A DNA stretch of 55,230 nucleotides from Myxococcales bacterium (GCA_003170275.1 PNAM01000114.1:107321-162550), one strand, 5' to 3'. Shown: positions 8,397 to 16,998, counted from the first letter of the stretch. Program-made: numbers and translations. The notes: generated by a model from the letters alone, not told the origin.

Positions 8397-8699
8397 CTAA
8401 CGACGGCGACCTTGCTTCTTCGGCTGTTGCCATCGGGCCGCATCGGTCGGCACCAGCCGACCGTAGATGTCCTCGTGAGCATAATGGAGGTCCCGAAGAG
8501 CAGCGCGTAGCTCCGCGCCGTCGAGGCGACCCGCGAGCAGAAGCGCCTCGGGCGGGACTGCGATCAGAAATCGCTGCACGTCAGCGAATCCAACTCTCAG
8601 TTCGTGCGTGAAATTGTACAAGAGATCAGCGTAGAGCCGGCCTCCGACCCAGAATAGCGGCGGGCGCGCGGCGGGTGTTCGAGACTTGAAACGCTTCAC
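8397..8699 (-). CDS. Small hypothetical protein, last gene of recombination operon
   Basis: A 100-residue soluble protein. The GTG start at 8699 overlaps the stop of the nuclease gene (GTGA), so it is translationally coupled. The body is helical, with LYADLLYNFTHELRVGFADV and a Leu/Ala-rich middle, and the C-terminus is strongly basic (QPKKQGRRR), compatible with nucleic-acid binding. No family was recognised. Coupling to a RecB/Cas4-type nuclease and a Rad52-like protein suggests an accessory role in recombination or replication. Confidence 0.55.
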   Translation of the reverse strand: MKRFKSRTPAARPPLFWVGGRLYADLLYNFTHELRVGFADVQRFLIAVPPEALLLAGRLDGAELRAALRDLHYAHEDIYGRLVPTDAARWQQPKKQGRRR

Positions 8700-9478
8700 G
8701 GGCCACCGCCCACGCAGGCGTGGGCGACCTGACAGCCCTTGCACTGCCATCCGCGCACCGGATAGAACGCGCCAGCGTCGATGGCCCGTAAGACTCCCAT
8801 GACCGTGCGCAGGAAGTCGTCCTCGGCATGGTCGTCGCGCTCGATGTCCTCGACATGAACCGCGGGTAACTTCGTCTTGGTAAGGATCTGCAGGCGAAGA
8901 CCGACGTCACCGAGCCCAAGCAGCCGCGCCGCGAATCGGTACGCAGTCACTTGGAAATCGTAGCGGAGCTGGTCGGCGGTCCATTTCCGCGCCGCCGTCT
9001 TGTGCTCGATCACGACGGCACGCCCGGCCTCCCTGACTACCAAGTCGAATGCGCCGACCAAGCGCTCTTCGATCACCTCGCCCGAGACCGGATCATGTAG
9101 CTCGACGGAGAACGCCCGTTCGACGTCTTCGACCTCGACGTGCGCAGCCGGCGCTTGAGCGTGGAACGCTCGTAGCATCGCAACGCCGCGATCGACCACA
9201 TCGCAATCGGCGTCGTCCTCGACCTGCAGCGGCACCGGACCGCTGGCCGCATTGGACCACGCGTCGCGGAAGACCGTCACCAACTCCTCGAACGACCGCG
9301 GGGAGGCGGCCTGGATGGCGTGGTAGTGGCTCGCGAGCGCGGCGTGAATCGCCGTGCCGAACGCGAGCGCGACTGGCACAAACGCCGGCTTGACGCCGCG
9401 AACGTATTTGAGGTCGTACTGCCGCGGACACCTCAAGTAGCACTTCACCTGCGACACGGAACAATGAAGCCCGGCCAT
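8696..9478 (-). CDS. PD-(D/E)XK nuclease, RecB/Cas4-like with probable Fe-S cluster
   Basis: A predicted DNA exonuclease of 260 residues. Motifs in order: CPRQY at 17-21, a conserved His45 in FGTAIHAAL, Asp145 in GAFDLVV, the catalytic Glu158-His-Lys160, and the RecB-type motif Gln176 to Tyr180 (QVTAY). Three C-terminal Cys (246, 249, 255) plus an N-terminal Cys (17) match the iron-sulfur clamp of Cas4 and AddB nucleases. The ATG follows GAGGAGGGG, which overlaps the end of the Rad52-like gene. In phages an exonuclease next to an annealing protein forms a two-component recombinase, as Red alpha/beta do; this pair probably does the same. Confidence 0.8.
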   Translation of the reverse strand: MAGLHCSVSQVKCYLRCPRQYDLKYVRGVKPAFVPVALAFGTAIHAALASHYHAIQAASPRSFEELVTVFRDAWSNAASGPVPLQVEDDADCDVVDRGVAMLRAFHAQAPAAHVEVEDVERAFSVELHDPVSGEVIEERLVGAFDLVVREAGRAVVIEHKTAARKWTADQLRYDFQVTAYRFAARLLGLGDVGLRLQILTKTKLPAVHVEDIERDDHAEDDFLRTVMGVLRAIDAGAFYPVRGWQCKGCQVAHACVGGGP

Positions 9479-9480
9479 GG

Positions 9481-10158
9481 CTACCCCTCCTCGCCGGGCC
9501 GGCGCTCCGCGTGGCCGTTGGTGCGGTTGCCGAGCGTCTCAATGATTTGCGACGCGAATGCCCGGCTCAAGTACGAGGGTTGCACCCCGAAGTTTTCGAC
9601 GCAGTAGGACTGGAACTCGGCGTCGGAGTAGCCCTGGTTGCGGGCGATGGCCCAGATGGCGTTGAGCTGCTTCGAGGTCAGGCGGCTGCGCTCGGGCGGC
9701 GCTGCCGTGCGCTGCGGCGGCGCCGGCGCGACCACCACCGGAGCCGAGCGCGTCGGCACCTGCGGCACAACGACCTCGTCGTCGTCTCCGGCGTACAGCT
9801 CGCGGCCGACGCCCAGCAGTCTGCAGGCGCGCTTGAGCGCGTCGGCCTCGCCCTTTTTCACGTCATCGGCGAGCGAGATGGGGCTGCCGCCGTCGCGGCG
9901 CCGGGTGACACTTGCGCCGCCGATGCCGGTCTTCATGATCCCGCCGGCCGAGAGGCGTCCCTCAACGATGAGCTGGTCGTCAATGATGTCGCGCCGGATC
10001 ACCTCCCACGACCAGATGCCGTGGAACGCCTCGTTGAGGCGGTCGATGTAGAGCTGGATCTCGAGGTACGTGTACGTCTTGCCGCTGGCGCCCTGGCGCT
10101 GCTTGAGCTGCTCGGGCGCGAACGGGCGCTCGAGGATCTTGCGAGTCGTGTCGTCCAT
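9481..10158 (-). CDS. Rad52/Rad22-family single-strand annealing protein
   Basis: A 225-residue protein with a Rad52-type core at about residues 10-115 (EIQLYIDRLNEAFHGIWSWE, then a beta-rich part with RDGGSPISLADDVKKGEADA and ALKRACRLLGVGRELY). That core is the fold that anneals complementary single strands. A Pro/Ala linker leads to a small C-terminal helical domain (LTSKQLNAIWAIARNQGYSD) of the sort seen in phage recombination proteins. The start has AAGGAG seven bases ahead. A short GC hairpin (10171-10185) touches this binding site and could tune translation. It is the first gene of a three-gene operon with a nuclease and a small basic protein. Confidence 0.8.
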   Translation of the reverse strand: MDDTTRKILERPFAPEQLKQRQGASGKTYTYLEIQLYIDRLNEAFHGIWSWEVIRRDIIDDQLIVEGRLSAGGIMKTGIGGASVTRRRDGGSPISLADDVKKGEADALKRACRLLGVGRELYAGDDDEVVVPQVPTRSAPVVVAPAPPQRTAAPPERSRLTSKQLNAIWAIARNQGYSDAEFQSYCVENFGVQPSYLSRAFASQIIETLGNRTNGHAERRPGEEG

Positions 10159-10197
10159 GTTGGTCTCCTTGGGGCACGTAGCCCCGAAAATGCGAAA

Positions 10198-10230
10198 GCC
10201 CTCCCCGCCGATCGCGTCGACGAGGAGGGC
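10198..10230 (-). terminator. Probable terminator after the RavA/ViaA-like operon
   Basis: On the minus strand GCCCTCC pairs with GGAGGGC around a 19-base loop, followed by TTTCGCATTTT. It lies 25 bases past the small membrane-protein gene and before the Rad52-like gene. The T-run is interrupted, so it may be weak or partly permissive. Confidence 0.5.
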
Positions 10231-10254
10231 CTTCGGTGGTTGGTCTTGGTTGAG

Positions 10255-10440
10255 CTACTTGGTGTTGTTGCGGGTCTTGGGTCTGAGCGAGTCGAGTAGA
10301 ACGGTCAGGATCACAACTGCGAGGTTGATTGCCGTCGACGACCGAAGCGCTCGGATGAGCTTGGACAAGAGTGCGTCACCCCCTTTCATGGACTGGTTGT
10401 CCGGGGTGCGGGCGGCGCAGGCTTTACCGATCTTGGACAT
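10255..10440 (-). CDS. Small single-pass membrane protein, 61 aa
   Basis: Begins at the ATG at 10440 with GAGG at a good distance; a GTG three codons earlier is possible. It has a polar N-terminus with one Cys, and a hydrophobic stretch (INLAVVILTVLLDSL) near residues 37-51 followed by a basic tail. That pattern fits a small inner-membrane protein with its tail in the cytoplasm, as in type I toxins, holin-like peptides or membrane adaptors. It lies 53 bases after the zincin gene and is followed by a probable terminator, so it is likely the last gene of the RavA/ViaA-like operon. Confidence 0.45.
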   Translation of the reverse strand: MSKIGKACAARTPDNQSMKGGDALLSKLIRALRSSTAINLAVVILTVLLDSLRPKTRNNTK

Positions 10441-10493
10441 GTCTTCCACCTCGATCGCGGGTCCCGCGAAAGGTGGTCAAGGAGGAAGGCGGA

Positions 10494-11063
10494 CTATCGG
10501 CGGCGCCGCTGCTGGATGTGCTTGCGGGTGTCGCGCACGAGCACCTCGATCGCCCGCAATTTGCGATAGAGGCCCGGTTGGTTCTTGAAACGGGACAGAT
10601 TGCGCCTGTGCCGGAGGTACGTCATGAAGGTGTCGGCGAAATCTTCTGCCGGTCGAGTCATTGCATATTCAGATACGAAGTCCTCTTCCGGCGCCGGCAC
10701 GCCGTCGGGGAAGCCATAGCGTTCGCCGAACGCGCGCTTGAACCACGGTCCGTCGATGCGCTTGCGGTCGAGCCAAGCCCACGCGTGGCCGAACTCGTGG
10801 CGGATCACGTCTGCGAGGGTGTAGCCTGAGCTTCGTTCGACGGGTGCGTTGATCGGAATGTAGATGGTGCCTGGCTGGTAACCAACGAGCCGAAGCCAAG
10901 TGACTCCGTTGTGGAAGCAGTAGCCCATCGTCCAGATGCTTGGCAGAGGTGAGCGGACGAGTTCGATCTGGTCGAGGTATACGCCGTCGTCCAGGAGGCC
11001 GACCTCGCGAAGTTCGTCGCGGACGACGTTGAAGGCTCGGCTGAGCCGGGTGATCGAGATCAT
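10494..11063 (-). CDS. Zincin-like metallopeptidase
   Basis: A 189-residue predicted zinc metallopeptidase. The HEFGH motif (His89, Glu90, His93) is followed by AWAWLDR. A downstream Glu/Asp pair (Glu140-Asp141 in RPAEDFADTF) is the probable third ligand, a spacing used by several small phage and bacterial zincins. There is no signal peptide or membrane segment, so it acts in the cytoplasm. The C-terminus is basic and could bind nucleic acid. It starts 14 bases after the VWA gene, in one operon with the MoxR ATPase. An ATPase/VWA pair that remodels a target and a protease that cuts it would make sense together, but the substrate is unknown. Confidence 0.65.
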   Translation of the reverse strand: MISITRLSRAFNVVRDELREVGLLDDGVYLDQIELVRSPLPSIWTMGYCFHNGVTWLRLVGYQPGTIYIPINAPVERSSGYTLADVIRHEFGHAWAWLDRKRIDGPWFKRAFGERYGFPDGVPAPEEDFVSEYAMTRPAEDFADTFMTYLRHRRNLSRFKNQPGLYRKLRAIEVLVRDTRKHIQQRRRR

Positions 11064-11077
11064 GCTGTGCCCCTAGT

Positions 11078-12337
11078 CTATCGTTCGAACAGCAGTTGGG
11101 CGGACTTCTCGTCGACGCGGTCGAGGTCGACGACGCCGACCACCTCGTCGCACCAGGGCGCGAGGGCGCCGTGATCGATGCCAATGCCGAACCCGAGAAT
11201 CGTGACGCCGAGCGCCACGGCCCGCCCCCGTAGCGCCGGCGCCATATCGATCGCCGATCCACCGTCGGTAATGAGCACGATGTCGGCCTTGCGCATCGCG
11301 CCGGGGTTCTGCTCGATGATGTCCAGGCCGCGGCTGACCACGCTCGAAATTTCAGTGCCGCCGCCGCAGCTTAGGAACAGCTCGGCCGCCGGGAACTTCT
11401 CGCCGGGCTTCACGATCACCTCTTGCTTCACGATGTCGTCGAACCCGAGCAACGCGAACGGCCGCCGCTGCCGCTGTGCGATGTCGAGCAGCGCCAACGC
11501 GACAGCGGTCGCCCAAGTATCGGGCGGGCCGTCCATACTGCCGCTCTTGTCCAAGCAGACCACCAGCGGCCCCTTGCCCAGCGTCTCGGTGCCGCTGAGC
11601 GCGTACTGCAAGCACCGGCGCTCAGATAGGTCACGCAGCATCGCCAACCGCAGCTTCGGGTGGACGAGTCGCGCCAATTCCGACGGCAGAAGCCGCCCGA
11701 GATCGGCGCCCTGCTCGACGTCGGTGATCTCATCGGCGCCGTGCTTGACCTTCTGACGCTGTTTCATCGCCGCGATGCGCTTGAACCTGCCGGCCAGCAG
11801 AGCGATCCGCTTCAGCCGGTGATCATCACGGATACGCCGGGCCAGCTCACGCGCCGCCGAGCACGGACGCACCTCGCCATTCACGGTTCCAGTGCCGGGG
11901 AGTCGACCGAAGGTGACCTGCTCGAGGCCCTCGGCCGACTCCCGCTGCTCCTCGATCGCTGCAGAGGCCCGGTCGCAGCCCGACCGGATGGAGCGACGCA
12001 GCGCGGCCTGGTCGTCCTGCATGTGTGGCTGCAGCTCGGCCATCAACGTTTCGACCGCGGTCGCCGCTGCATCCGCATCCCCTCTGCACTCGCCCGCCAG
12101 TCGGGCGAAATTGGGGAGCTGGCTGCACGCGGCGTGGACCTTCTCCGCCCAGCCGCGCAGTTCCGAATCCTGCAACTCCAGCGGCAGCTGCTCCAGTTCC
12201 CCCGCGTAGAAGCGCTCGAACAGCTCGTCCTCGAACCGAAGCTCTCGCGGGTCGGAGCGGTCTACCTGGTCGAGGCCCCGAGCGGCCCTGTGCAGGTAGA
12301 TCGACCAGCGTGGCACATCATTAATGATGCGTTTCAT
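11078..12337 (-). CDS. VWA-domain protein, ViaA/CoxE-like partner of MoxR ATPase
   Basis: A 419-residue protein. The N-terminal two thirds are helical; the C-terminal third is a von Willebrand A domain with a complete metal-ion site (Asp263-x-Ser-x-Ser in LDKSGSMDG, Thr in GGGTEI, and the ITDGG loop). VWA proteins of the ViaA/CoxE type work with MoxR-family AAA+ ATPases to insert metals or remodel complexes. Here the start codon overlaps the stop of the RavA-like gene (ATGA), the usual arrangement for such pairs. In Escherichia coli RavA-ViaA is chromosomal and linked to respiration and aminoglycoside uptake. Finding the pair in a mobile element beside recombination genes is unusual. Confidence 0.8.
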   Translation of the reverse strand: MKRIINDVPRWSIYLHRAARGLDQVDRSDPRELRFEDELFERFYAGELEQLPLELQDSELRGWAEKVHAACSQLPNFARLAGECRGDADAAATAVETLMAELQPHMQDDQAALRRSIRSGCDRASAAIEEQRESAEGLEQVTFGRLPGTGTVNGEVRPCSAARELARRIRDDHRLKRIALLAGRFKRIAAMKQRQKVKHGADEITDVEQGADLGRLLPSELARLVHPKLRLAMLRDLSERRCLQYALSGTETLGKGPLVVCLDKSGSMDGPPDTWATAVALALLDIAQRQRRPFALLGFDDIVKQEVIVKPGEKFPAAELFLSCGGGTEISSVVSRGLDIIEQNPGAMRKADIVLITDGGSAIDMAPALRGRAVALGVTILGFGIGIDHGALAPWCDEVVGVVDLDRVDEKSAQLLFER

Positions 12338-13467
12338 CGGAGCGCCCGCAGACCAAGGCCAGTGCTGACAGCCCGCGCCAATTCGGCGTGCATCTGTTGA
12401 ATCTCGGTCTGGGCGTCGGAGATGACGCCCTTCGCACGACGGCCGCCGGACCGTCCCAACTCGGTGAGCTTCTTCTGCATCGAGTCGAACTCGCCGATGG
12501 CTTGCGCCGCGTTCGAGATATAGACCTTCCGATCGCCTGCCTGCATGCCGGAGACCTTCTGTGCGGTCTCCCTCGCGGCGTCGAGTATCTCGGCGGCCTG
12601 AGCGCTGCTCGGATCACAGAGCTTTCCGACGAGCCGCGCAACCTTGGCGCGCTCCTTCGGTTCGCGCCACAGGCTGTCGACCAGGATGGCTAGGTCTTCG
12701 GGCGCGGTTTGCTTCTCGCCGGCCATGTACGCCGACGCGGCCACGATTTTCAGCGCCTTTTTCCACCGTCTGTCCGACGCGATGATTCCGTCGGCGCGAC
12801 AGGCGTCCCTGATGGAGATGAGCGCGTCGACCGTGTCGTCGGTGATCTTGACCTTGGCGGCCTCGCCCTGCGCCTTTTTCAGGTCGGCCATGGTCAGCTT
12901 GACCGAGGTCGCCGGATCGGGTGCGAGCAGCACGGCGCGCAGGTTCGACGGTTGCAGCAGATAGCCGATGTCGAACCGGAGCAAGAAACGATCGAACAGC
13001 GCCTCCAGCTCCTTGCCTTCGGGCAGCTCGTTCGATGCGCCAAACATCGTGACCAGCGGGCAGGGCGCCGGCGCCCCGCCGTTGGCGTACGTCCGCTCGT
13101 TGATGATGGTGAGCAGCGAGTTCAAGATCGCCGAGTTGGCCTTGAACACCTCGTCGACGAAGGCGAACTCGGCCTCGGGGAGCTTGCCGGCGACCACACG
13201 CTCGAAGCGGTCCTGCTCGAGCGCCTTCAAGCTCACGGGCCCGAACAGCTCCTCCGGCGTCGAGAATTTCGTTAGCAGGCGTTCAAAGTAGCTGCCGCCG
13301 AACGCTTGGGCGATGGCGCGGGCCAAGGCGGACTTCGCCGTGCCCGGCGGGCCGATCAGAAGCACGTGCTCAGCGGCGAGGATGGCCGCGAGGCAGCCGT
13401 CGATCACCGACGACCGTTCAGGGAAGCGCGACACGAGGTCCGCGCGCAGTTGTTGGATTTGGTTCAT
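12334..13467 (-). CDS. MoxR/RavA-like AAA+ ATPase
   Basis: A 377-residue AAA+ ATPase. Walker A is GPPGTAKS at about 39-46 and Walker B is FAFVDE at 101-106. Between them, LFGPVSLKALE and KLPEAEF match the RavA branch of the MoxR family closely, as does the stretch after Walker B (ILNSLLTIINERTY). The region past the core is helical. I chose ATG 13467, which has CAGGAG eight bases ahead; a longer frame exists but lacks a site. MoxR proteins form hexamers that act on a target through a VWA partner, encoded immediately downstream with a 4-base overlap. Confidence 0.85.
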   Translation of the reverse strand: MNQIQQLRADLVSRFPERSSVIDGCLAAILAAEHVLLIGPPGTAKSALARAIAQAFGGSYFERLLTKFSTPEELFGPVSLKALEQDRFERVVAGKLPEAEFAFVDEVFKANSAILNSLLTIINERTYANGGAPAPCPLVTMFGASNELPEGKELEALFDRFLLRFDIGYLLQPSNLRAVLLAPDPATSVKLTMADLKKAQGEAAKVKITDDTVDALISIRDACRADGIIASDRRWKKALKIVAASAYMAGEKQTAPEDLAILVDSLWREPKERAKVARLVGKLCDPSSAQAAEILDAARETAQKVSGMQAGDRKVYISNAAQAIGEFDSMQKKLTELGRSGGRRAKGVISDAQTEIQQMHAELARAVSTGLGLRALR

Positions 13468-13740
13468 GATGAACTCCTGGTTGGGGTTTACGGGCGTACA
13501 CATCTACCGGCGGCGAACCCGGCGAGCAGCCTCGCGGCACGGGCTCACCTCGGCGCAGACGAGCGCATCACGGAAATGAGAAGCGCCGCCACAACGGGCG
13601 CCTTCAACCCGTCGAATGCATCGAGTGCGCCACGACAAGCTCGCGCCTGAGCGTGCATTTCATGAGAGGCGTTGGGCCGAGCGAAGGGCGCATCGCTGTG
13701 GCGTCCCGTTTTCAGCTAACATGTGCGAGGGGGAACGTGG

Positions 13741-14535
13741 ATGGTGAACGACGAACGAATGGAGGCTGCTGCGTTCTCGGGACTTCTGGGGATGGCACGA
13801 GACCGGGCCGACCGAGTGAAAACGCTCCGCTATGCCCTAAGCGCGGATAACCGGAAGCTAAGCCATGCGCAACTGATCCAATTATTCTGCGAACACGAGC
13901 TGACCATCACCGAAGAACGGCTTGGTTCGTTGAAACAAAGGACGGCCAAGTTAAGACACGTACGCGCAGCGATTGACGCCTTGGTGCAGGCAGGCGCCGA
14001 TCGACATGCTCCAGAAGTCTTGGTCGCTGCCAAGAAGCTCTTGGAGAAGACCGAGAATCCGCCACTGCTCGTTGAAGACGAAATCGATCTCAAGCGAAAC
14101 CATCTCACGATTGCTGAACAGGACGTGGTGGTGCTCGAATCTGAGCCCGGAAATTCGATGAGCATGCAAGACATCGTCTTCGACGCGTTCTGGTCCGAGA
14201 GAGGCCGGCGGCGTCGAGGTAGCCAGTGGCTCGCCTTCTACACGATGAGTAAGCCGCACGTGACCGGAAAATCGACCTGGATCGGCCTCTCGAGAAGCGT
14301 CCCAGTTCCGTTAGTTGACGCCATCCAGACCGCGATCAAGTCAAGCGGTCTGGCAGTCGAGCGCGAGATGTGTCGCGCCTTGCACGTCCGACTCCTTCCG
14401 TTTGCGCGCCTATCTGATGATGGTCTCGAGCTGCTTGTTCCCGCTGCCTTGGTCGGCGATCCGACGCGAAAACGGACGATTGATCGGGGCGAAACTAGAC
14501 CTGTGGCGCGTGGCTACTACTTGAAGGAGCGATGA
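13741..14535 (+). CDS. Hypothetical protein, 264 aa, against the flow of its neighbours
   Basis: Unrecognised. It starts at ATG 13741 with GAGGGGG upstream; two in-frame GTGs (13723, 13738) are alternatives. The N-terminal 100 residues are helical and resemble a helix-turn-helix or helical bundle (LSHAQLIQLFCEHELTITEE). A central acidic stretch follows, then a mixed alpha/beta part containing GRRRRGSQWLAFYTMSKP. It is rightward between two leftward operons, divergent from the MoxR gene and converging on the gene at 14550 with only 14 bases between them. Base composition is visibly less GC-rich than in flanking genes, suggesting later arrival. It could be a cargo or host-interaction gene. Confidence 0.6.
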   Translation: MVNDERMEAAAFSGLLGMARDRADRVKTLRYALSADNRKLSHAQLIQLFCEHELTITEERLGSLKQRTAKLRHVRAAIDALVQAGADRHAPEVLVAAKKLLEKTENPPLLVEDEIDLKRNHLTIAEQDVVVLESEPGNSMSMQDIVFDAFWSERGRRRRGSQWLAFYTMSKPHVTGKSTWIGLSRSVPVPLVDAIQTAIKSSGLAVEREMCRALHVRLLPFARLSDDGLELLVPAALVGDPTRKRTIDRGETRPVARGYYLKER

Positions 14536-14549
14536 GGACCTGCGCAGGA

Positions 14550-15425
14550 TTACGCTGCCGATTTCTGATTGAGCAGTTCCTCGACGGTGGCCGAGAGACT
14601 GTCGAGCTGCCGGTCGAGATCGGTCACTTCCACCGCGAGCACTTCGCGGTAGAGCTTGGCCCGCGACCGCAACGCCTCGAACGCGTCGAAGCGCCGCATG
14701 AGGGTTGACGCCCGGTCGGGCGGCGCCGCAAGAAACGACTGGATCTCGCCCTTGAGCGCTTCCAGCTCGGCTTCGATCGAGCCCTGCGCGATCTCACCCA
14801 GCGTGCGTTCCGCCTCGGCACTCTTGCTGACGGGCAAGAGGTAGACACGCGAGCTGCCGATTTTCTCGATCGCCGACTGGAGCCGGCGGAGCTTTTCGGC
14901 GAACGGCGCGGGAACCCAATAGACCCCGCCGCCCTCCCTCAGCGTCACCGCCGCGAAGCTGTGAAGCGCTTTGACGAGCGCCCGCCGCACGTCATCGGGC
15001 GTTTGGGTCGTGCGTAGCGTGCGGAAGTTGGTCTCGACGGCGGCGACCAAGTCGTGCCTGGGTGCGTCGCTGGTGAGGCGTTCGCACGGGCGATCGAGAT
15101 GGATGCGCGCCTCCTGTTGGTAGGTCAGGTTGCCGTCTCCGCCGCGGTGCTCGTGGACGATGGCGAAGACGATTTCGGTCTCGTCTTCTTTGCCAAGGCG
15201 GATGAGGCGCTCGCGCTGGCCCACCTGTGCCTCGCGAACGGCGAGCTTGAGCGCCTTTTCGGCGGTGGGCGGATCGGGCAGGAGCGCGGCGTCGAGCGCG
15301 GCGCCGGACCAGAGGGATTCGAGCGTTGCACGGTCGATGCGGGCATCCCCGAGCGACCAGAAAATGAGTGAGCCGAGGTGCTCACCGCCGTTCTTGAGCG
15401 CGTTCTTGATGAGGTCGAGGGACAT
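14550..15425 (-). CDS. Phage-type hypothetical protein (possibly DUF6744-like), 291 aa
   Basis: A soluble, helix-rich protein. It has a short N-terminal motif (HLGSLIFWSL), a beta-containing middle (EIVFAIVHEH), and a long C-terminal coiled-coil region ending in LDRQLDSLSATVEEL. The ATG follows GAAGGAG at good spacing. This build recalls uncharacterised phage proteins annotated as DUF6744, but I cannot confirm that without a search. It is directly downstream of the sliding clamp gene in the same orientation, about 65 bases apart, so it is likely in the same transcription unit and may act in replication or mRNA handling. Confidence 0.6.
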   Translation of the reverse strand: MSLDLIKNALKNGGEHLGSLIFWSLGDARIDRATLESLWSGAALDAALLPDPPTAEKALKLAVREAQVGQRERLIRLGKEDETEIVFAIVHEHRGGDGNLTYQQEARIHLDRPCERLTSDAPRHDLVAAVETNFRTLRTTQTPDDVRRALVKALHSFAAVTLREGGGVYWVPAPFAEKLRRLQSAIEKIGSSRVYLLPVSKSAEAERTLGEIAQGSIEAELEALKGEIQSFLAAPPDRASTLMRRFDAFEALRSRAKLYREVLAVEVTDLDRQLDSLSATVEELLNQKSAA

Positions 15426-15490
15426 GGCTTCTCCTTCGCACCGACGAGCGGCGCGTGTGTTGTTCGGGTTGTCGTGCTTTTGCGAGCCGA

Positions 15491-16594
15491 TCAGATTCGC
15501 ATCGGCATCACGACGCAGACGCGCCCGCTGCCGAGGTCGAACCGGATCGGTGAGAGGGCGTTTCCGAAACGGGCGGTGACTACCTCCGCCCCAGACGCGA
15601 GTGCGTCAGCCAGAAGAAGAACATCCACGCCAATGATGCTATCTGCGCCATGGTGCGTGGTGCTGACAACCGGCACCGTCGTGGACGTGGTTCCGTCCTC
15701 CGAATCTCGTTCCAAACCGATGGCCCCGTTGACCACGACGCGCACACCGGTGTTTCTCCGGTTCTTCGGCTTCGAGATCCGGTTGACGGCGTACAGCAGT
15801 GCCTCGCGGTCGACCTCGACCGAGAAGTCCTCACTGCCCGCGCCGGGTATGACCTGGTGAAACGGTGGGTACTGAACGTCGGTCATTGCCGCGGCCTCGA
15901 TCTCCCACTGCACGTCGCCCGTCGAGCAGCGGAACCGAATGGTGTTGTTCGCGCGCACCGCCGATACCTCGCCCGACTTCGGCATCACGTGGGTCAGGGT
16001 CGCGATGGTGTTGCCCGGCAGCAGCGTCGGCCCACCGCTGAGGCCCGGCATCCCTACGAGATGCAGTCGGTGTCCGTCGAGGCCGATAATTTCGTCGGGC
16101 GTGAACATCACGCCGGTCATCGCCGGCCGGGTCGTGTCGGTGCCGACGGCCGGCAAGAGCCACTTCAGCGCGTTGCCGAGCTGCGCCGCCTGCCACGTGC
16201 CCGCGGCGAGCCAATCGCGCGAGGCGTGCTTGTCGCCGGCGCGCACCGGAAAATCGGTGGCCGACAGGGCGGCCATCGTGGAGAGCGCCGCCTCGATTGC
16301 GACCGTGACCTTGCCGCCCTCCTCGGGCAGCAGCTCGACGATGCTCTGCTTGTCTTTGGTGTCGTCGGGCTTGATGAATGCGGCGAGCGCACTGCCGGGC
16401 AGACACGCGGAGAAACGACCTTCGCAGGGGATGCTGGCAACGATGTGCGTGGTGAGGTCGGTGGCCTCGACGCGGAGCGTGCTGCCATCGGCGTCGAGCT
16501 TGACGTGTTGCAAGATCGGCATGGAGGGGTTGCGGCTGATCATGCGCACGACACGGGAGAGAACGGCGTGCAGGAGGCCCTTGCGGATTGTCAT
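15491..16594 (-). CDS. DNA polymerase III beta-type sliding clamp
   Basis: A 367-residue homolog of the bacterial processivity clamp, about the usual family length. The three-fold repeat of beta/alpha domains is visible. The N-terminal part carries NPSMPILQHVKLDADGSTL and VEATDL. The end is GRVCVVMPMRI, matching the conserved C-terminus next to the protein-binding pocket. ATG 16594 has AAAGG ten bases ahead. It lies far from any dnaA or recF, so it is not the host housekeeping copy; a clamp carried by an element would serve the element's own polymerase. It is flanked by element genes, with a zinc-ribbon protein upstream and a coiled-coil protein downstream. Confidence 0.85.
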   Translation of the reverse strand: MTIRKGLLHAVLSRVVRMISRNPSMPILQHVKLDADGSTLRVEATDLTTHIVASIPCEGRFSACLPGSALAAFIKPDDTKDKQSIVELLPEEGGKVTVAIEAALSTMAALSATDFPVRAGDKHASRDWLAAGTWQAAQLGNALKWLLPAVGTDTTRPAMTGVMFTPDEIIGLDGHRLHLVGMPGLSGGPTLLPGNTIATLTHVMPKSGEVSAVRANNTIRFRCSTGDVQWEIEAAAMTDVQYPPFHQVIPGAGSEDFSVEVDREALLYAVNRISKPKNRRNTGVRVVVNGAIGLERDSEDGTTSTTVPVVSTTHHGADSIIGVDVLLLADALASGAEVVTARFGNALSPIRFDLGSGRVCVVMPMRI

Positions 16595-16683
16595 TTGGGC
16601 GTAGCCTTTCTGGACGCACATCTACGGTGCGCCCGTGTTCGGGTTGGCGGTCTTGTTGTGTTCAGTGGCGGGAGTCGAGCGGT

Positions 16684-16998
16684 TCAGCGGTTCTTGGCGA
16701 GGCAGGACTTGCAGAGCACGCCGTCGGGGCCGGCCTTGCCGATGTCGCTGGGCGTGATGTCGTCGGCGCAGAAGTCGCAGGTCGGGCAGTCGACTGGCGT
16801 GAGGTGTGCCGCGTACGTAACGAGCCACCATTTTCCGTCCGAGGTCTGGAATTGCTCCTGGCGACCGCCCTGGTAGGTGTAGGGCTCGAGATGCTCGAAG
16901 CTGCCGGCCGCTTCGTCGAGGAGATCGCCGAGCGTCACGCCGGGCTCGCCGAGGTTGACGACGGCCAGTTGCTCGCGGGGGTCTGCGTCGTCACTCAT
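16684..16998 (-). CDS. Small zinc-ribbon protein, 104 aa
   Basis: An acidic N-terminal half (LGDLLDEAAGSFEHLEPYTY), a short beta-rich middle (GKWWLVTYAAHL), and a C-terminal treble-clef or ribbon with CPTCDFC and, 20 residues on, CKSC. There is no membrane segment. Its ATG overlaps the stop of the upstream gene (ATGA), so the two are translated together. Small ribbons of this kind often bind nucleic acid or a polymerase subunit, and the sliding clamp gene is next downstream. No specific function is assigned. Confidence 0.6.
   Translation of the reverse strand: MSDDADPREQLAVVNLGEPGVTLGDLLDEAAGSFEHLEPYTYQGGRQEQFQTSDGKWWLVTYAAHLTPVDCPTCDFCADDITPSDIGKAGPDGVLCKSCLAKNR

Noticed and set aside
10171..10185. 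The GGGGC-ACGTA-GCCCC hairpin as a terminator
   Set aside because: On the minus strand it is followed by the ribosome binding site AAGGAG, not by T residues. It can only be a translational element or chance.
15650..16876. A 408-codon rightward frame over the sliding clamp gene
   Set aside because: The opposite strand encodes a full-length clamp with the conserved C-terminus; the rightward product has no motif or binding site.
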